A DNA stretch of 31,631 bases from an uncultured Rothia sp. GTDB lineage: Bacteria; Actinomycetota; Actinomycetes; Actinomycetales; Micrococcaceae. The notes under the pieces were generated by a model that saw nothing but the letters and a program-made list of their open reading frames with translations, did not search any database and was not told the origin of the DNA. The translations under genes and the position numbers were made by a program. This document shows, in pieces, positions 22,020 through 29,934 of this stretch (positions are counted from its first letter, which is position 1; each line of letters starts with the position of its first letter). The DNA lies in contig NZ_CAKAPD010000017.1 in assembly GCF_916715725.1 (NCBI RefSeq), positions 1 through 31,631 on the forward strand, given 5' to 3'.

Positions 22020-22493
22020 GGTGGGCTCCTCATGGGTAGTGTCGGCGGCAGACCGGGGTGTTTTCGGTCCGATGCGCTAATGCGTTAGCGGGTGGGCGCT
22101 CCCCCTGCCTCGGGTTCGCCTCGGGTTCACCGCCTCGTCGTCGGTGCGGCATTTCAGGGGGTAGGTACCGCTTTACATTATGCCTGAGGTGCCGCTCACC
22201 CAGCCGCCCGCGTCTCGCTCATGAGACGGGGTGCAGAATATGCGTGTCAGAATGCGATTCTTCACCCTCTCAATTAGACAAAGGTTTACCTAAGTGATAG
22301 ATGCCTCAGTGTAATACTGAAGTTTTTAGAGAAAAGTACTTGTCACATCCGCTCCAACATGCGAAAGTTGATAAGTCAATTTTCACCCTAACCCAGGGTG
22401 TGCATCCCATCAGCGGATGTATTTGACACGCGCACAGGAAAATAGATGTGTCTTGCCACCGCGTGAGACCGTAAATCATGAAGGAGGTCCACC
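22020..22493. other. Intergenic region upstream of whiB1
   Basis: It contains a perfect small inverted repeat CGCTAA-TGCG-TTAGCG at 22075-22090, the spaced palindrome TTGA-TAAG-TCAA near 22368, and a perfect TTGACA at 22423-22428 which could be the -35 of the whiB1 promoter, although no good -10 stands 17 bases downstream. A long AT-rich leader (22290-22390) suggests several control sites. No gene is supported. Confidence 0.4.
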
Positions 22494-22742
22494 GTGGATT
22501 GGCGTAGTCGTGCAGCTTGTTTGGACAAGGATCCGGAGCTGTTCTTCCCCGTAGGAAACACCGGACCTGCCCTGTTGCAAATTGAAGAGGCTAAGACCGT
22601 CTGCCGCTCTTGCGAGGTTGTAGACGTCTGCCTGAAGTGGGCCATCGAGACCGGCCAGGACTCCGGCGTATGGGGTGGCACCAGTGAAGACGAGCGTCGT
22701 GCGATGAAGCGTCGCGCAGCTCGTGCCCGCCGTGCATCCTAA
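22494..22742 (+). CDS. whiB1: WhiB1-type iron-sulfur transcription regulator
   Basis: WhiB proteins bind a [4Fe-4S] cluster, respond to nitric oxide or oxygen and act with the primary sigma factor. The 82-residue protein has four cluster Cys at positions 9, 37, 40 and 46, identical in spacing to mycobacterial WhiB1, then GVWGGTSEDERR (the WhiB turn) and a basic C-terminal tail KRRAARARRAS that contacts DNA. DWR..A.C.D.DPELFFPVGN.GPAL is also WhiB1-like. The GTG start has an ideal ribosome site, AAGGAGGTC, six bases upstream. The neighbour pdtaS is the same as in mycobacteria (Rv3219/Rv3220c), supporting orthology. The gene is monocistronic with its own terminator. Confidence 0.95.
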   Translation: MDWRSRAACLDKDPELFFPVGNTGPALLQIEEAKTVCRSCEVVDVCLKWAIETGQDSGVWGGTSEDERRAMKRRAARARRAS

Positions 22743-22767
22743 CTTCCGGAGTATTCAATAGGGCATC

Positions 22768-22808
22768 AAAAGCGTGGTGCAGTGACATTGTCACTGCACC
22801 ACGCTTTT
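22768..22808 (+). terminator. Terminator of whiB1
   Basis: A perfect inverted repeat of about 19 bp (AAAAGCGTGGTGCAGTGAC and its complement) with a three-base loop ends in TTTTGT. The symmetric A- and T-ends mean it can work in both directions. Confidence 0.9.
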
Positions 22809-22838
22809 GTCATATACAGAACCTATCTAGACAGCAAA

Positions 22839-22870
22839 CTGCCACCACCCCGTACTCGGGGCGGCGGCAG
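22839..22870 (-). terminator. Terminator of pdtaS
   Basis: On the minus strand a 14-bp stem (CTGCCGCCGCCCCG with G-U pairs) and a four-base loop are followed by TTTGCTG. It starts 26 bases after the pdtaS stop. Confidence 0.75.
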
Positions 22871-22895
22871 TTCTATATGTCATACGAGAAGGGGC

Positions 22896-24470
22896 TTAGA
22901 CGAGCACCGCGGTGATGACCACGCGGGTACCGGTCGGTTCGTTAGCCTCCCAGCGGATTGAGCCGTTCAGCTCGCTTGCCACCAGGGTACGCACAATCTG
23001 CATGCCCAGGCCTTCCTTACCGGTCACCGGGCGGTAGGCGTTCGGGCCGGACTCTTCAATCTTCTTATCGCCCATGCCCTTACCGTCATCAGTAATCACG
23101 ACGGTGAGGATGTTCTCACCCTCATCGTTGGTGCCGCGAATACCCTCGAGGGTCACGGTACCGGTCTCACCGTCCAGGCCGTGCTCCACAGCGTTCGCGA
23201 CAACCTCGTTGATAACCAGTGCCAGAGGGGTAGCGAACTGGCTCGGCAAAGATCCAAAGGAACCAATCAGCTTGGTAGACACGTGCTGACCGGGGGAAGC
23301 AAGCTCAGCGGCAAGGTGGAACTGACGCTCAATTAGCTCGTCAAAGTCGACGTTCTGAGTCAGACCCTGCGAAAGCGCCTCGTGCACGGTAGCAATCGTT
23401 GCCACGCGACGCATCGCCTGCTCCAGGCCCTGACGTGCCTCATCAGTGGTCATACGACGCGATTGCAGGCGTAGCAGAGCGGACACGGTCTGCAGGTTGT
23501 TCTTCACGCGGTGGTGAATTTCGCGGATGGTCGCGTCCTTGGTCATGAGCTCCAGCTCGCGGCGGCGCAGCTCGGTCACGTCACGGCAAAGAATCACGGC
23601 GCCTTCACGCTCGATGCGGGCGCGCCTCTGTGCCAGCAATGGGATGGATCGCATGGTCACGCGAGCACGAGCAATAACCAATTCGGTGCGCAGGTCGCTG
23701 CGGCCGGCCAGGACGAGCTGCAGGGTTTCATCCGCCTGCTCACCGGCAGGAAGCATCGCACGGGTGACGTCGGCAAGGTTTTGCTTTTCGAGGTAGCCGG
23801 TCATGCCCATGCGGTTGTACATGGAGTTCGCGTTCGGGGAAGCGACGACCACACGACCGGAGGGGTCAAGCACAATAATGCCGTCGATCACACGGGGGTT
23901 GCCCTGGGTGTTATTTCCCTGGGCGAGGGGGTCGGGCCACAGGCCGGAGTGCACCATGGAGAGCATGGTGTCAGCAGTATATTCGTAGACCTCGTCGCTG
24001 ATGGAGGGGTAGCCACTGGGTGTGGCAATCTTGTGGCTGGTCAGCAACGCAATGGTGCGGTTGTTGCGCACGATGGGCACGAAGGTTACGTGCACGCGCG
24101 GGCGGGCACCAACGCCTTCACCGCTTCCTTCGTCGGTGTAGGTGCTGATGTTCTGGTCAATCCAGACGCGGTATGCTTCGTCGCGGATTCCGTCTTCCAT
24201 GTCGTGATCGATGATGTCGTGGTGGAAGAGGGTTCGGACGTTGGAGGGGCGCACGTGCGCGAAGGCACGGAAAGTACTGGTTTCGCTGGGGCCGGAGACG
24301 GCATCCGGAGAGCTGCCGTCGGCAACAACGTAGTCGGTGGGGAACCATAGAACCAGGTCACTCTGGGCAATGTCAGAGATGACCTGCCATTCACCCATGA
24401 TGAGGTGAACGCGTTCAGTGTCGCCGGGACCGAAGTCGCAGGCGCTCATAATTCCTTCTGCAAAAGACAT
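22896..24470 (-). CDS. pdtaS: Sensor histidine kinase PdtaS
   Basis: This soluble HWE/HisKA_2-type kinase phosphorylates PdtaR, an ANTAR-domain antitermination regulator. The 524-residue protein has an N-terminal GAF-like region (VHLIMGEWQVISDIAQSDLVLW and on), a PAS-like region near 195-300 (DGIIVLDPSGRVVVASPNANSMY), the phospho-acceptor His in IREIHHRVKNNLQTVSALLRL (319/320), and an ATPase domain with NEVVANAVEHGL, DDGKGMG and GLGMQIVRTLV. No membrane helix is seen. The ATG at 24470 is chosen because the residues before GEWQ then match mycobacterial PdtaS; ATG at 24449 has a better ribosome site (GAAGGAATT). PdtaR is not in the window. Confidence 0.94.
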   Translation of the reverse strand: MSFAEGIMSACDFGPGDTERVHLIMGEWQVISDIAQSDLVLWFPTDYVVADGSSPDAVSGPSETSTFRAFAHVRPSNVRTLFHHDIIDHDMEDGIRDEAYRVWIDQNISTYTDEGSGEGVGARPRVHVTFVPIVRNNRTIALLTSHKIATPSGYPSISDEVYEYTADTMLSMVHSGLWPDPLAQGNNTQGNPRVIDGIIVLDPSGRVVVASPNANSMYNRMGMTGYLEKQNLADVTRAMLPAGEQADETLQLVLAGRSDLRTELVIARARVTMRSIPLLAQRRARIEREGAVILCRDVTELRRRELELMTKDATIREIHHRVKNNLQTVSALLRLQSRRMTTDEARQGLEQAMRRVATIATVHEALSQGLTQNVDFDELIERQFHLAAELASPGQHVSTKLIGSFGSLPSQFATPLALVINEVVANAVEHGLDGETGTVTLEGIRGTNDEGENILTVVITDDGKGMGDKKIEESGPNAYRPVTGKEGLGMQIVRTLVASELNGSIRWEANEPTGTRVVITAVLV

Positions 24471-24740
24471 ATGTTTGTGTGCTTCCCTAAGTTCGGGTGT
24501 GTTCAACCATTTTACGGTTTGTTCGCCGCAAATCCCATTCAAACGACAATACGTGGAATAGTTTACAGAGCATTTCTTGGAGCTCGCTTTTAATCGCAAA
24601 TATGACGCCCTGAGATGAGATGAACCCCTCAACTTTGAGGTGAAATATTCGCACTACTCCCCTGTATTACTGTCACCTTCCCCGATTCAAAACCCCGGCC
24701 CAAAACCCTACGTAAAAACCCGGCGTAAAGACACAGAAAA
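24471..24740. other. Intergenic region upstream of pdtaS
   Basis: It should hold the pdtaS promoter on the minus strand. A perfect short palindrome CCTCAA-CT-TTGAGG lies at 24627-24640 and may be an operator. No gene is supported; a plus-strand open frame at 24640-24837 has no ribosome site and runs into the terminator. Confidence 0.4.
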
Positions 24741-24801
24741 CCCGGCATATCGGCGCTCTGCAGTTCCTAGAAGAAACCGAGAGAAACACCGATATGCCGG
24801 G
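24741..24801 (-). terminator. Terminator of the tadZ-like operon
   Basis: Perfect 13-bp arms (CCCGGCATATCGG and its complement) enclose a 35-base loop; on the minus strand TTTTCTGTGTCTTT follows. Extra GCCGGGTTTT copies on both sides allow alternative pairing. Confidence 0.65.
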
Positions 24802-24881
24802 GTCGATACGCCGGGGTTTTCATCCGCCCACCCCTAGCGGGCGTTAGTTGTAGCTGACGGACCTACACGTCAGGGCTGAAG

Positions 24882-26558
24882 TTAGGCTCCGGGGCGTACC
24901 GCGTACATGCCTTCAAGCATCGCCTCCAGGGACTGCACGACCGCGTGACGGGGTGCGACCTCCAGCAGCGCTTCACCGTTGCGGCGCAAACGGTCCATGA
25001 CCTTACGCTCGTACGGGATCACGCCGGTGAGCGGAACCGACAGGTAGCGTGTCCAGTTATCGCGCATTTTTGCCTCGGGGTTGAATCCGGCGGCTTCGCG
25101 GCGGCTGCGGTTGAGCCAGTACTGCACATCCGTTTCTGGGGCGAAAAGATCCGGGCGCGACTGCACCTCGCGGGCGAGGTTAATCAGGCGCGGCAGTCCG
25201 ATGACGTCCGCTTCGCCGAGCGCAATCACACGGTCGGCACAGGCGAGCGCGGTGAGGGTCGCGGCGTTACGGCGCGGTGCCAGGCCGTCAAAGGTCAGTT
25301 CCTCATCGACCTCGATGGGGGCGGCAACATCGCAGATGACCAGGTCGTAGCGGTGCTTGAGCCATTCGAGTACCTCGGCGAAAGCGCGGGCGCGCACCTC
25401 GGGCCAACGCGAGGAGGAGGTGATGCCGCTCAAGAAGTCGAAGGTGCCGTTTTTGAGGGGCACTCGCTCCATGATGGCGCCCGCCTTTTTCTCGTCGAGC
25501 TGGGCACGGTCGGCATCCGAGCAGAGAATTGCCAGGCCGGAGCCGGTATCCTCGAGCGCCATGAGCGCATCCAGGCTGGGCGCGTAGGTGTCTGCGTCGA
25601 TGAGGCAGACCTGCTGACCCTGCTGCGCCGCGAGAGCGGCGAGATTGAATGCGATGGTGCTTCGGCCGGGCGCGCCGTGAGTGCCCCAGACGGTCACGAT
25701 CTTGCCGAGGCGGTGGCCGGGCTGGTAGCGGGAGGGCGCGGCGGGGTCCTGGTTGATGTCGGGGTGTTGCGGCAGGGTACCGTCGTTGTTCTCGTTCTGC
25801 ATGTGCAGGGCGTAGTCGCTACCGGGTGCGAAAGAGTCGACGATGGCGGCGGCCTGGCTGAGCACGGATTCCTCGTTGCTGGGCACAACGGAGGAGGCTT
25901 CCGCCGGGTCATGCGCGCCGGGTGCGCCGGGTGCGTTTCCGGCGGGGGCTGCGGGGTCGATTCCGTAACTTCCGTAGTCGGCACCGTAGGGCGCGCCGGC
26001 GTTTACGGCAGTACCCGCGGCGGGGTCGTAGCCGTAGCCGCCCGCCCCATGGCCAGCAGCTCCGTTATCGTAACCGTAACCGTAACCGCTGTCGTAGCCG
26101 TAGCCTGCGTCGTAGCCGTAACCGGCGTCCTGACCGTAGACGCCCTCCGGTCGGTGGGCAACAGGCTGAACGGGCGGCTGAGCCGGAATCTGCGCGGGAA
26201 TACCGTAACCTGCGGCGGGTCGGGCGAGCGCCGCATCCACAGCCTGTTCGAGCGAGCCCAGGATCTCTTCGAGGGCCGCTTCGGGGCGAATGCGGTGCGC
26301 ATGCGTGGGCAGCGGCAGGTTGTCCGGGGCGATAACCGCCAGGAGCACTTCGGAGGCGGCGAGCGCATCCACGGTGGAGGCGCTCATTTCTGCGGGCATG
26401 TGGACGCAGAGCAGCACGCGGGCAATGCCTGTGTGCGCCATGCCGACGGCTTCACTGAAGTCCTGCACGGTACGCGCTACGGAAACGCGGCCGCGCTGGG
26501 ATTCGATGCGGGTCAGGAGCGAGCCGTCATCGCCGTAGAGAATGACGGGGATGTTCAC
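24882..26558 (-). CDS. TadZ/CpaE-like MinD-family ATPase with Tyr/Gly-rich linker
   Basis: The 558-residue protein probably localises or assembles the Tad pilus at the cell surface. Residues 1-110 resemble a degenerate receiver-like domain of CpaE/TadZ. Residues 117-220 are low complexity with GYGYDAGYGYDSGYGYGYDN. From 285 a MinD/ParA fold follows: P-loop WGTHGAPGRSTIAFNLAALA (292-301), CLIDADTYAPSLDALM, then DLVICDVAAPIE. The P-loop has Arg where Lys is usual (GAPGRS), as in some actinobacterial CpaE-like proteins. Its start overlaps the SAF-domain gene stop as ATGA, so the two are cotranscribed. The other Tad genes lie 14 kb away, so a role in the pilus is inferred from the family pair rather than from direct adjacency. 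Confidence 0.82.
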   Translation of the reverse strand: MNIPVILYGDDGSLLTRIESQRGRVSVARTVQDFSEAVGMAHTGIARVLLCVHMPAEMSASTVDALAASEVLLAVIAPDNLPLPTHAHRIRPEAALEEILGSLEQAVDAALARPAAGYGIPAQIPAQPPVQPVAHRPEGVYGQDAGYGYDAGYGYDSGYGYGYDNGAAGHGAGGYGYDPAAGTAVNAGAPYGADYGSYGIDPAAPAGNAPGAPGAHDPAEASSVVPSNEESVLSQAAAIVDSFAPGSDYALHMQNENNDGTLPQHPDINQDPAAPSRYQPGHRLGKIVTVWGTHGAPGRSTIAFNLAALAAQQGQQVCLIDADTYAPSLDALMALEDTGSGLAILCSDADRAQLDEKKAGAIMERVPLKNGTFDFLSGITSSSRWPEVRARAFAEVLEWLKHRYDLVICDVAAPIEVDEELTFDGLAPRRNAATLTALACADRVIALGEADVIGLPRLINLAREVQSRPDLFAPETDVQYWLNRSRREAAGFNPEAKMRDNWTRYLSVPLTGVIPYERKVMDRLRRNGEALLEVAPRHAVVQSLEAMLEGMYAVRPGA

Positions 26559-27247
26559 TGGCCCTCCCCGTAGGTGCCGGGGATGAGGCTGATCTTGGAG
26601 TCGCTATTGCTTTCCTTGACGAGGGCGGCGAGGGCTTCTTCCTTGACCCACAGCTGCACGGTTGCTTTGCCGTTGGCGCCAAGCACGCCTTCATCGACCG
26701 TTACGGCAACGATTTCGGCATTGGTGACGATGGCGCGGGCACCGTTTTCGGTGCGGTTATCGCTCTTGGTGTCGGGGTTGCGCGGGCCGGAAGTCCACAC
26801 GTCCACGCGCTCGCCTGCCTTCAGTGCGGAGGCGGCGGTGCGATCAATGCTGACGGTGGCGAGGCGGCGCCCCGGGGAGGTTTCAGTGCCTACCGATTCT
26901 TTGCTGATGAAGTTGCCGGCGGGGATGCGCTGGGTAGCGATTTTGCCGTTCATCTGTGCGGCTTCAGCGCGGGTGAAGTACTTGTCTTTGGCGGAGTCTA
27001 TGTTCGCTTCGACTCGGGCGAGTTTGTCTTCGGTAATCTTCTCGCCGAGGCGGATTTCGCTTTTGGCGGTGTAGTACTCGGTTTTGCTGTTGTTGGCTTG
27101 CACGTAGAGCTGCACGCCGGTGATGGAGACGAGCACGAGAAGTACACCGAGGATGAATCGCCAGTCTTTGACGGTGGGCCTTTTGAGACGCTTGGCATGG
27201 GTTTCGGTGAGGGTGGAACGCTTCGTCGCGTTCTGTCGTATGCGCAT
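26555..27247 (-). CDS. SAF-domain pilus assembly protein, CpaB/RcpC-like
   Basis: The protein has about 230 residues starting MRIRQNATKRS; the frame is open further upstream without a better start. A basic N-terminus is followed by one helix (residues 29-49, WRFILGVLLVLVSITGVQLYV), then a SAF domain outside the membrane: YYTAKSEIRLGEKITEDKLARVE, a central IATQRIPAGNFISKESV, and LATVSIDRTAASALKAGERVDVWTSG. This order is that of CpaB/RcpC proteins, which contribute to the periplasmic or wall part of the Flp pilus machine. It is coupled to the TadZ-like gene. AAAGG lies about 12 bases upstream, a little far. An inverted repeat (27369-27377 with 27409-27417) is upstream. Confidence 0.85.
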   Translation of the reverse strand: MRIRQNATKRSTLTETHAKRLKRPTVKDWRFILGVLLVLVSITGVQLYVQANNSKTEYYTAKSEIRLGEKITEDKLARVEANIDSAKDKYFTRAEAAQMNGKIATQRIPAGNFISKESVGTETSPGRRLATVSIDRTAASALKAGERVDVWTSGPRNPDTKSDNRTENGARAIVTNAEIVAVTVDEGVLGANGKATVQLWVKEEALAALVKESNSDSKISLIPGTYGEGQ

Positions 27248-27608
27248 GATGTGGTTGTGCCTTTCGGTGCGGAAGCCGGCGGTGATTCCGGTGTTGTTCA
27301 ACTGACCGATGAGCGAGTGGTGTGTTTTCGATAGTGCTTTATTTGGTTCTGACACTAGCCCTAACAGCATATTTCATTTAGTACTCTCTCTCAACAAGAG
27401 TCGTGTTTATGAAATATTTTTGAGTCTTGCCCCTTTTGAAGGGGTGATTAGATAACTTTTCAGCTCATATAAGGCTTTTTGTGAGCAAATTTCACGGTGA
27501 TGGCATATACTGAAAGTACTCAATAGATGTTCTGTATGGACTCTATGTAAAAGGCCACTAACGGTGGCTAAGGGGCCCAGGATTTCACTCACGGAAAGGA
27601 ACAATTCG
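27248..27608. other. Divergent intergenic region between the SAF gene and the HTH gene
   Basis: The arms ATATTTCAT (27369-27377) and ATGAAATAT (27409-27417) form a perfect spaced inverted repeat in an AT-rich stretch that may bind a regulator of either gene. TATACT at about 27505 is a possible -10 for the plus-strand gene without a clear -35. No further gene is seen. Confidence 0.45.
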
Positions 27609-27842
27609 ATGACTGCACCTCGTTTCCTCACTCTGAGCGACGTTGCCGAGGAGCTGCAGGTTTCGCTTTCGCAGGTGCGCGCTCTGGTGCGTAGCGGCGA
27701 ACTTCCCGCCATTCAGATTGGTGGACGTAACCAGTGGCGTATTGAACGCTCTCGCTTTGAAGAGTACATTACCGAGCGCCACGAGCAGACTCTGGAGGCG
27801 ATTGCTTCCGGCAAGCTCACTGCAAAGGCTAAGGTCGATTAG
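27609..27842 (+). CDS. Small helix-turn-helix DNA-binding protein (excisionase/MerR-like fold)
   Basis: The protein has 77 residues from the ATG at 27609, with AAGGA eight bases upstream; an upstream GTG-type extension is unlikely. LTLSDVAEELQVSLSQVRALVRSGELPAIQIGGRNQWRIERSRFEEYI (seen in parts) is a winged helix-turn-helix of the PF12728 group, shared by phage excisionases and by chromosomal regulators such as BldC. Residues 60-77 are a short Lys/Ala tail. There is no phage gene near it, and it stands divergent to the SAF/TadZ pair and ahead of LysM, Rv3235-type and secA genes, which suggests a resident regulator. Its target is not known; the adjacent Tad genes are plausible. Confidence 0.88.
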   Translation: MTAPRFLTLSDVAEELQVSLSQVRALVRSGELPAIQIGGRNQWRIERSRFEEYITERHEQTLEAIASGKLTAKAKVD

Positions 27843-27887
27843 TATTTCGACGTACACCTCGCGGGCGTAACGCTCGAGTGGTTTCAG

Positions 27888-27938
27888 AAAGGTCCGCTCC
27901 TCTCGTTGAGATTTCAATGAAGAGGGGCGGACCTTTTT
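27888..27938 (+). terminator. Terminator between convergent HTH and Sm-like genes
   Basis: Arms AAAGGTCCGCTCCTCT and its near-perfect complement AGAGGGGCGGACCTTT are followed by TTCTATTTTT. It may serve both directions. Confidence 0.85.
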
Positions 27939-27966
27939 CTATTTTTATTGCTTTGATGCGGGCTTT

Positions 27967-28620
27967 TTAGCGTGAAATACGCGCGATTACCGCGCTGACG
28001 CGAGCCAGCGGGATGGTACGCACGCCGGCGCCGCGAGGGGCGCGGGAGTAGCCGGAGGCACCCTGACTATAGCCCGCCTGATTGTAGGCTCCCTGCGCAC
28101 CATAGGCTGCGCGCGCATACTGGTCGCGTTCGTAGATGCGCGGGTACTGGCCGCCATTGAGCAGGCACAGTTCAAGGAAGTCCGCGCCGACACGTTCGAT
28201 GACACCGTCGTAGCTGACGGTTCCACCCTCGAGGGAGAGGCGGACGGGTTCGCGCGCCATGGCGAGGGAGCGGAGGGCGAGCTGGATTTTCATGCGGTAG
28301 CGTTCGGGGCGAATATCGGCGCGACCGGGGGCGATGCCGCCTTCCCACCAGAGCATTCCGCGCAGGGGGATGATGATGTTCTCGCCGCGCGCTTCGATGC
28401 TGACCCATTCCTCGCCGACCATTTCGAGCTTGCCTTCGTAGGTTTGCATGTCGGTGGCACAGATGCGGATGGGCCCGCCAACCTGCGCGAGGAGGCGGTC
28501 GTCGAGGGTGATGGTGGAGTACTGGACGCGGGCGACTTGGCGGGCGTCCTGTTCCATATCCCAGGCGCGTTCGGAGGCGAGGCGCGCCTCAATGTCTCGT
28601 AGGAACTTTTCCATGCTCAT
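27967..28620 (-). CDS. Actinobacterial protein with two apparent Sm-like barrels and a low-complexity insert
   Basis: The protein has 217 residues and no signal or membrane segment. After a helical N-terminus (1-30), residues 49-92 (PIRICATDMQTYEGKLEMVG, EEWVSIE, IIIPLRGM) and 125-155 (PVRLSLEGGTVSYDGVIERV, GADFLELCLL) show the same beta pattern: a V.L strand, a (Y/S)(D/E)G(K/V) turn, a VG..(W/F) strand. The second copy is completed by RTIPLARVSAVIAR at 201-214, after an inserted Tyr/Gly/Ala/Gln-rich segment (156-199). The pattern resembles LSm/Hfq-like barrels. Related proteins seem common in actinobacteria beside this gene group, without known function. RNA or protein binding is inferred from the fold guess only. 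It is convergent with the HTH gene. Confidence 0.75.
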   Translation of the reverse strand: MSMEKFLRDIEARLASERAWDMEQDARQVARVQYSTITLDDRLLAQVGGPIRICATDMQTYEGKLEMVGEEWVSIEARGENIIIPLRGMLWWEGGIAPGRADIRPERYRMKIQLALRSLAMAREPVRLSLEGGTVSYDGVIERVGADFLELCLLNGGQYPRIYERDQYARAAYGAQGAYNQAGYSQGASGYSRAPRGAGVRTIPLARVSAVIARISR

Positions 28621-28828
28621 GGTATGACCCTACCCGAGGATGGGTGCGGATACGAACCGGGACGTTTTGTCGGTCAAATGATGGTTACCAAGCCTGATTT
28701 TTGAACCAAATTCCACCAAATTACATGTTTTTCATGCATTTTGATGCTTTTTGCTTCATTTCTAGCGCGACTTCCTGTATAAATGAAGCAACACCAAAAC
28801 ACATCAAACATACCATTTGGAGGTCATT

Positions 28829-29809
28829 GTGGACCGTCTTTCCACGCCGGGTCAGGCACCCGCAGCCTTCGCTTCACGCACCGCAGCCACACCTCGTACT
28901 GCCAGCGCGGAAGTAACCGCCGCATCCCGCACTGACGCAGGTCACGAAACCAGCACCAAAGCTAACTATCAGGATGCTCTACTCTTCATCGCCCCTCCCC
29001 TGCTTTCCGCGGCGGTCCTTGGTGCGTTGAGCGTGAACCTGCACCGCATCCCCTCGGCGCACCCGCTGACAGACGCTTCGCTGCTCTGCGCAGGAGCGGC
29101 GGCGCTCCTCATTACCGCGTGGTGGTTCATCAGCTTTATCTACGCGCTCTTCTACGCTCGTTCCCTGCGAGTTTCGAGCCGCAACGTTGACCGCGCAGTG
29201 CTGAAGGTTCCGGCGATTTTCCGTCCGCGCTTTATGCGCCGCATCGTCCTGACGCTCGGCGGCACGGCTCTTGGAGTGGGGGCGGTTCTGGCACCCGCGC
29301 AGGCTACGGTGGCTACACCCAGCAACGCCGGGCTGACCGGCACGGAGGGCATACCGCAGACGACCATTTCCGCGGTCATGACCGCAGAGTCAACGGACAC
29401 CGTAGCTTCAACGGATACCGCCGCGGCAGACATCAGCCCAGACACCACCTCAAATGCGGCGCTCCCTGACACCGCCCCGGATCAGTCAGCCGATCCCCTG
29501 CAGCTCTCCACTGATGTTCCCGATATCCCCCTGGCTCCTGAACCCACGGAGGCGGCAGGCTCCCTGCAGGACCGCAGCCCCTTCTTCTCTCCTCCCCGCG
29601 CCGAGGCGGGCACCTACTCCTACACGGTTCAGGCAGGCGATACGCTCTGGTCGATTGCCGCCGAGCAGCTGGGCGAAGGCACCGACGCCTCCACCATCTA
29701 CAACTACACTCTCGATATTTACGAGGCGAACAAGGACGCCCTGGGCCAGAACGCCGAGCTGCTCTATGAGGGGCAGGTTCTGCAGATTCCTGAGCAGCCC
29801 GTTCACTAG
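28829..29809 (+). CDS. Membrane-anchored LysM-domain protein
   Basis: The protein has about 326 residues. The GTG at 28829 is chosen because GGAGG lies five bases upstream. A 45-residue Ala/Thr-rich N-terminus precedes hydrophobic segments near residues 48-68 (ALLFIAPPLLSAAVLGALSV), 85-112 (LLCAGAAALLITAWWFISFIYALF) and 138-158 (IVLTLGGTALGVGAVLAPAQA). A long Thr/Ser/Asp/Pro-rich spacer (160-265) follows, then a C-terminal LysM (YTVQAGDTLWSIAAEQLGEG, then IYEANKDALGQN..LYEGQVLQIP). LysM binds peptidoglycan, so the spacer probably spans part of the wall. It heads the small plus-strand group that continues with the Rv3235-type gene 125 bases later and converges on secA. Confidence 0.88.
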   Translation: MDRLSTPGQAPAAFASRTAATPRTASAEVTAASRTDAGHETSTKANYQDALLFIAPPLLSAAVLGALSVNLHRIPSAHPLTDASLLCAGAAALLITAWWFISFIYALFYARSLRVSSRNVDRAVLKVPAIFRPRFMRRIVLTLGGTALGVGAVLAPAQATVATPSNAGLTGTEGIPQTTISAVMTAESTDTVASTDTAAADISPDTTSNAALPDTAPDQSADPLQLSTDVPDIPLAPEPTEAAGSLQDRSPFFSPPRAEAGTYSYTVQAGDTLWSIAAEQLGEGTDASTIYNYTLDIYEANKDALGQNAELLYEGQVLQIPEQPVH

Positions 29810-29934
29810 CCTCACCCGTGTCTTCCGCTCCCCTCTCCGCCTCACCTCGACAGTCTTTCGTTCGCTCAGCTCACCTCACATATCCCTGCACCGAAAGCCT
29901 CTGCGCCGAAACCCTCGCACCGAAAGGAGCCGTC

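Noticed and set aside
22075..22090. Terminator hairpin CGCTAA-TGCG-TTAGCG
   Set aside because: The stem is only six bp with no T-run and lies upstream of genes on both sides; kept only as a possible binding site.
24945..26573. Plus-strand open frame of 542 codons
   Set aside because: Antisense shadow of the TadZ-like gene; the Gly/Val-rich translation reflects the reverse of the GYGYD repeats.
27609..27842. Phage excisionase
   Set aside because: The fold fits, but there is no integrase or att repeat nearby, and the context is resident chromosomal genes.
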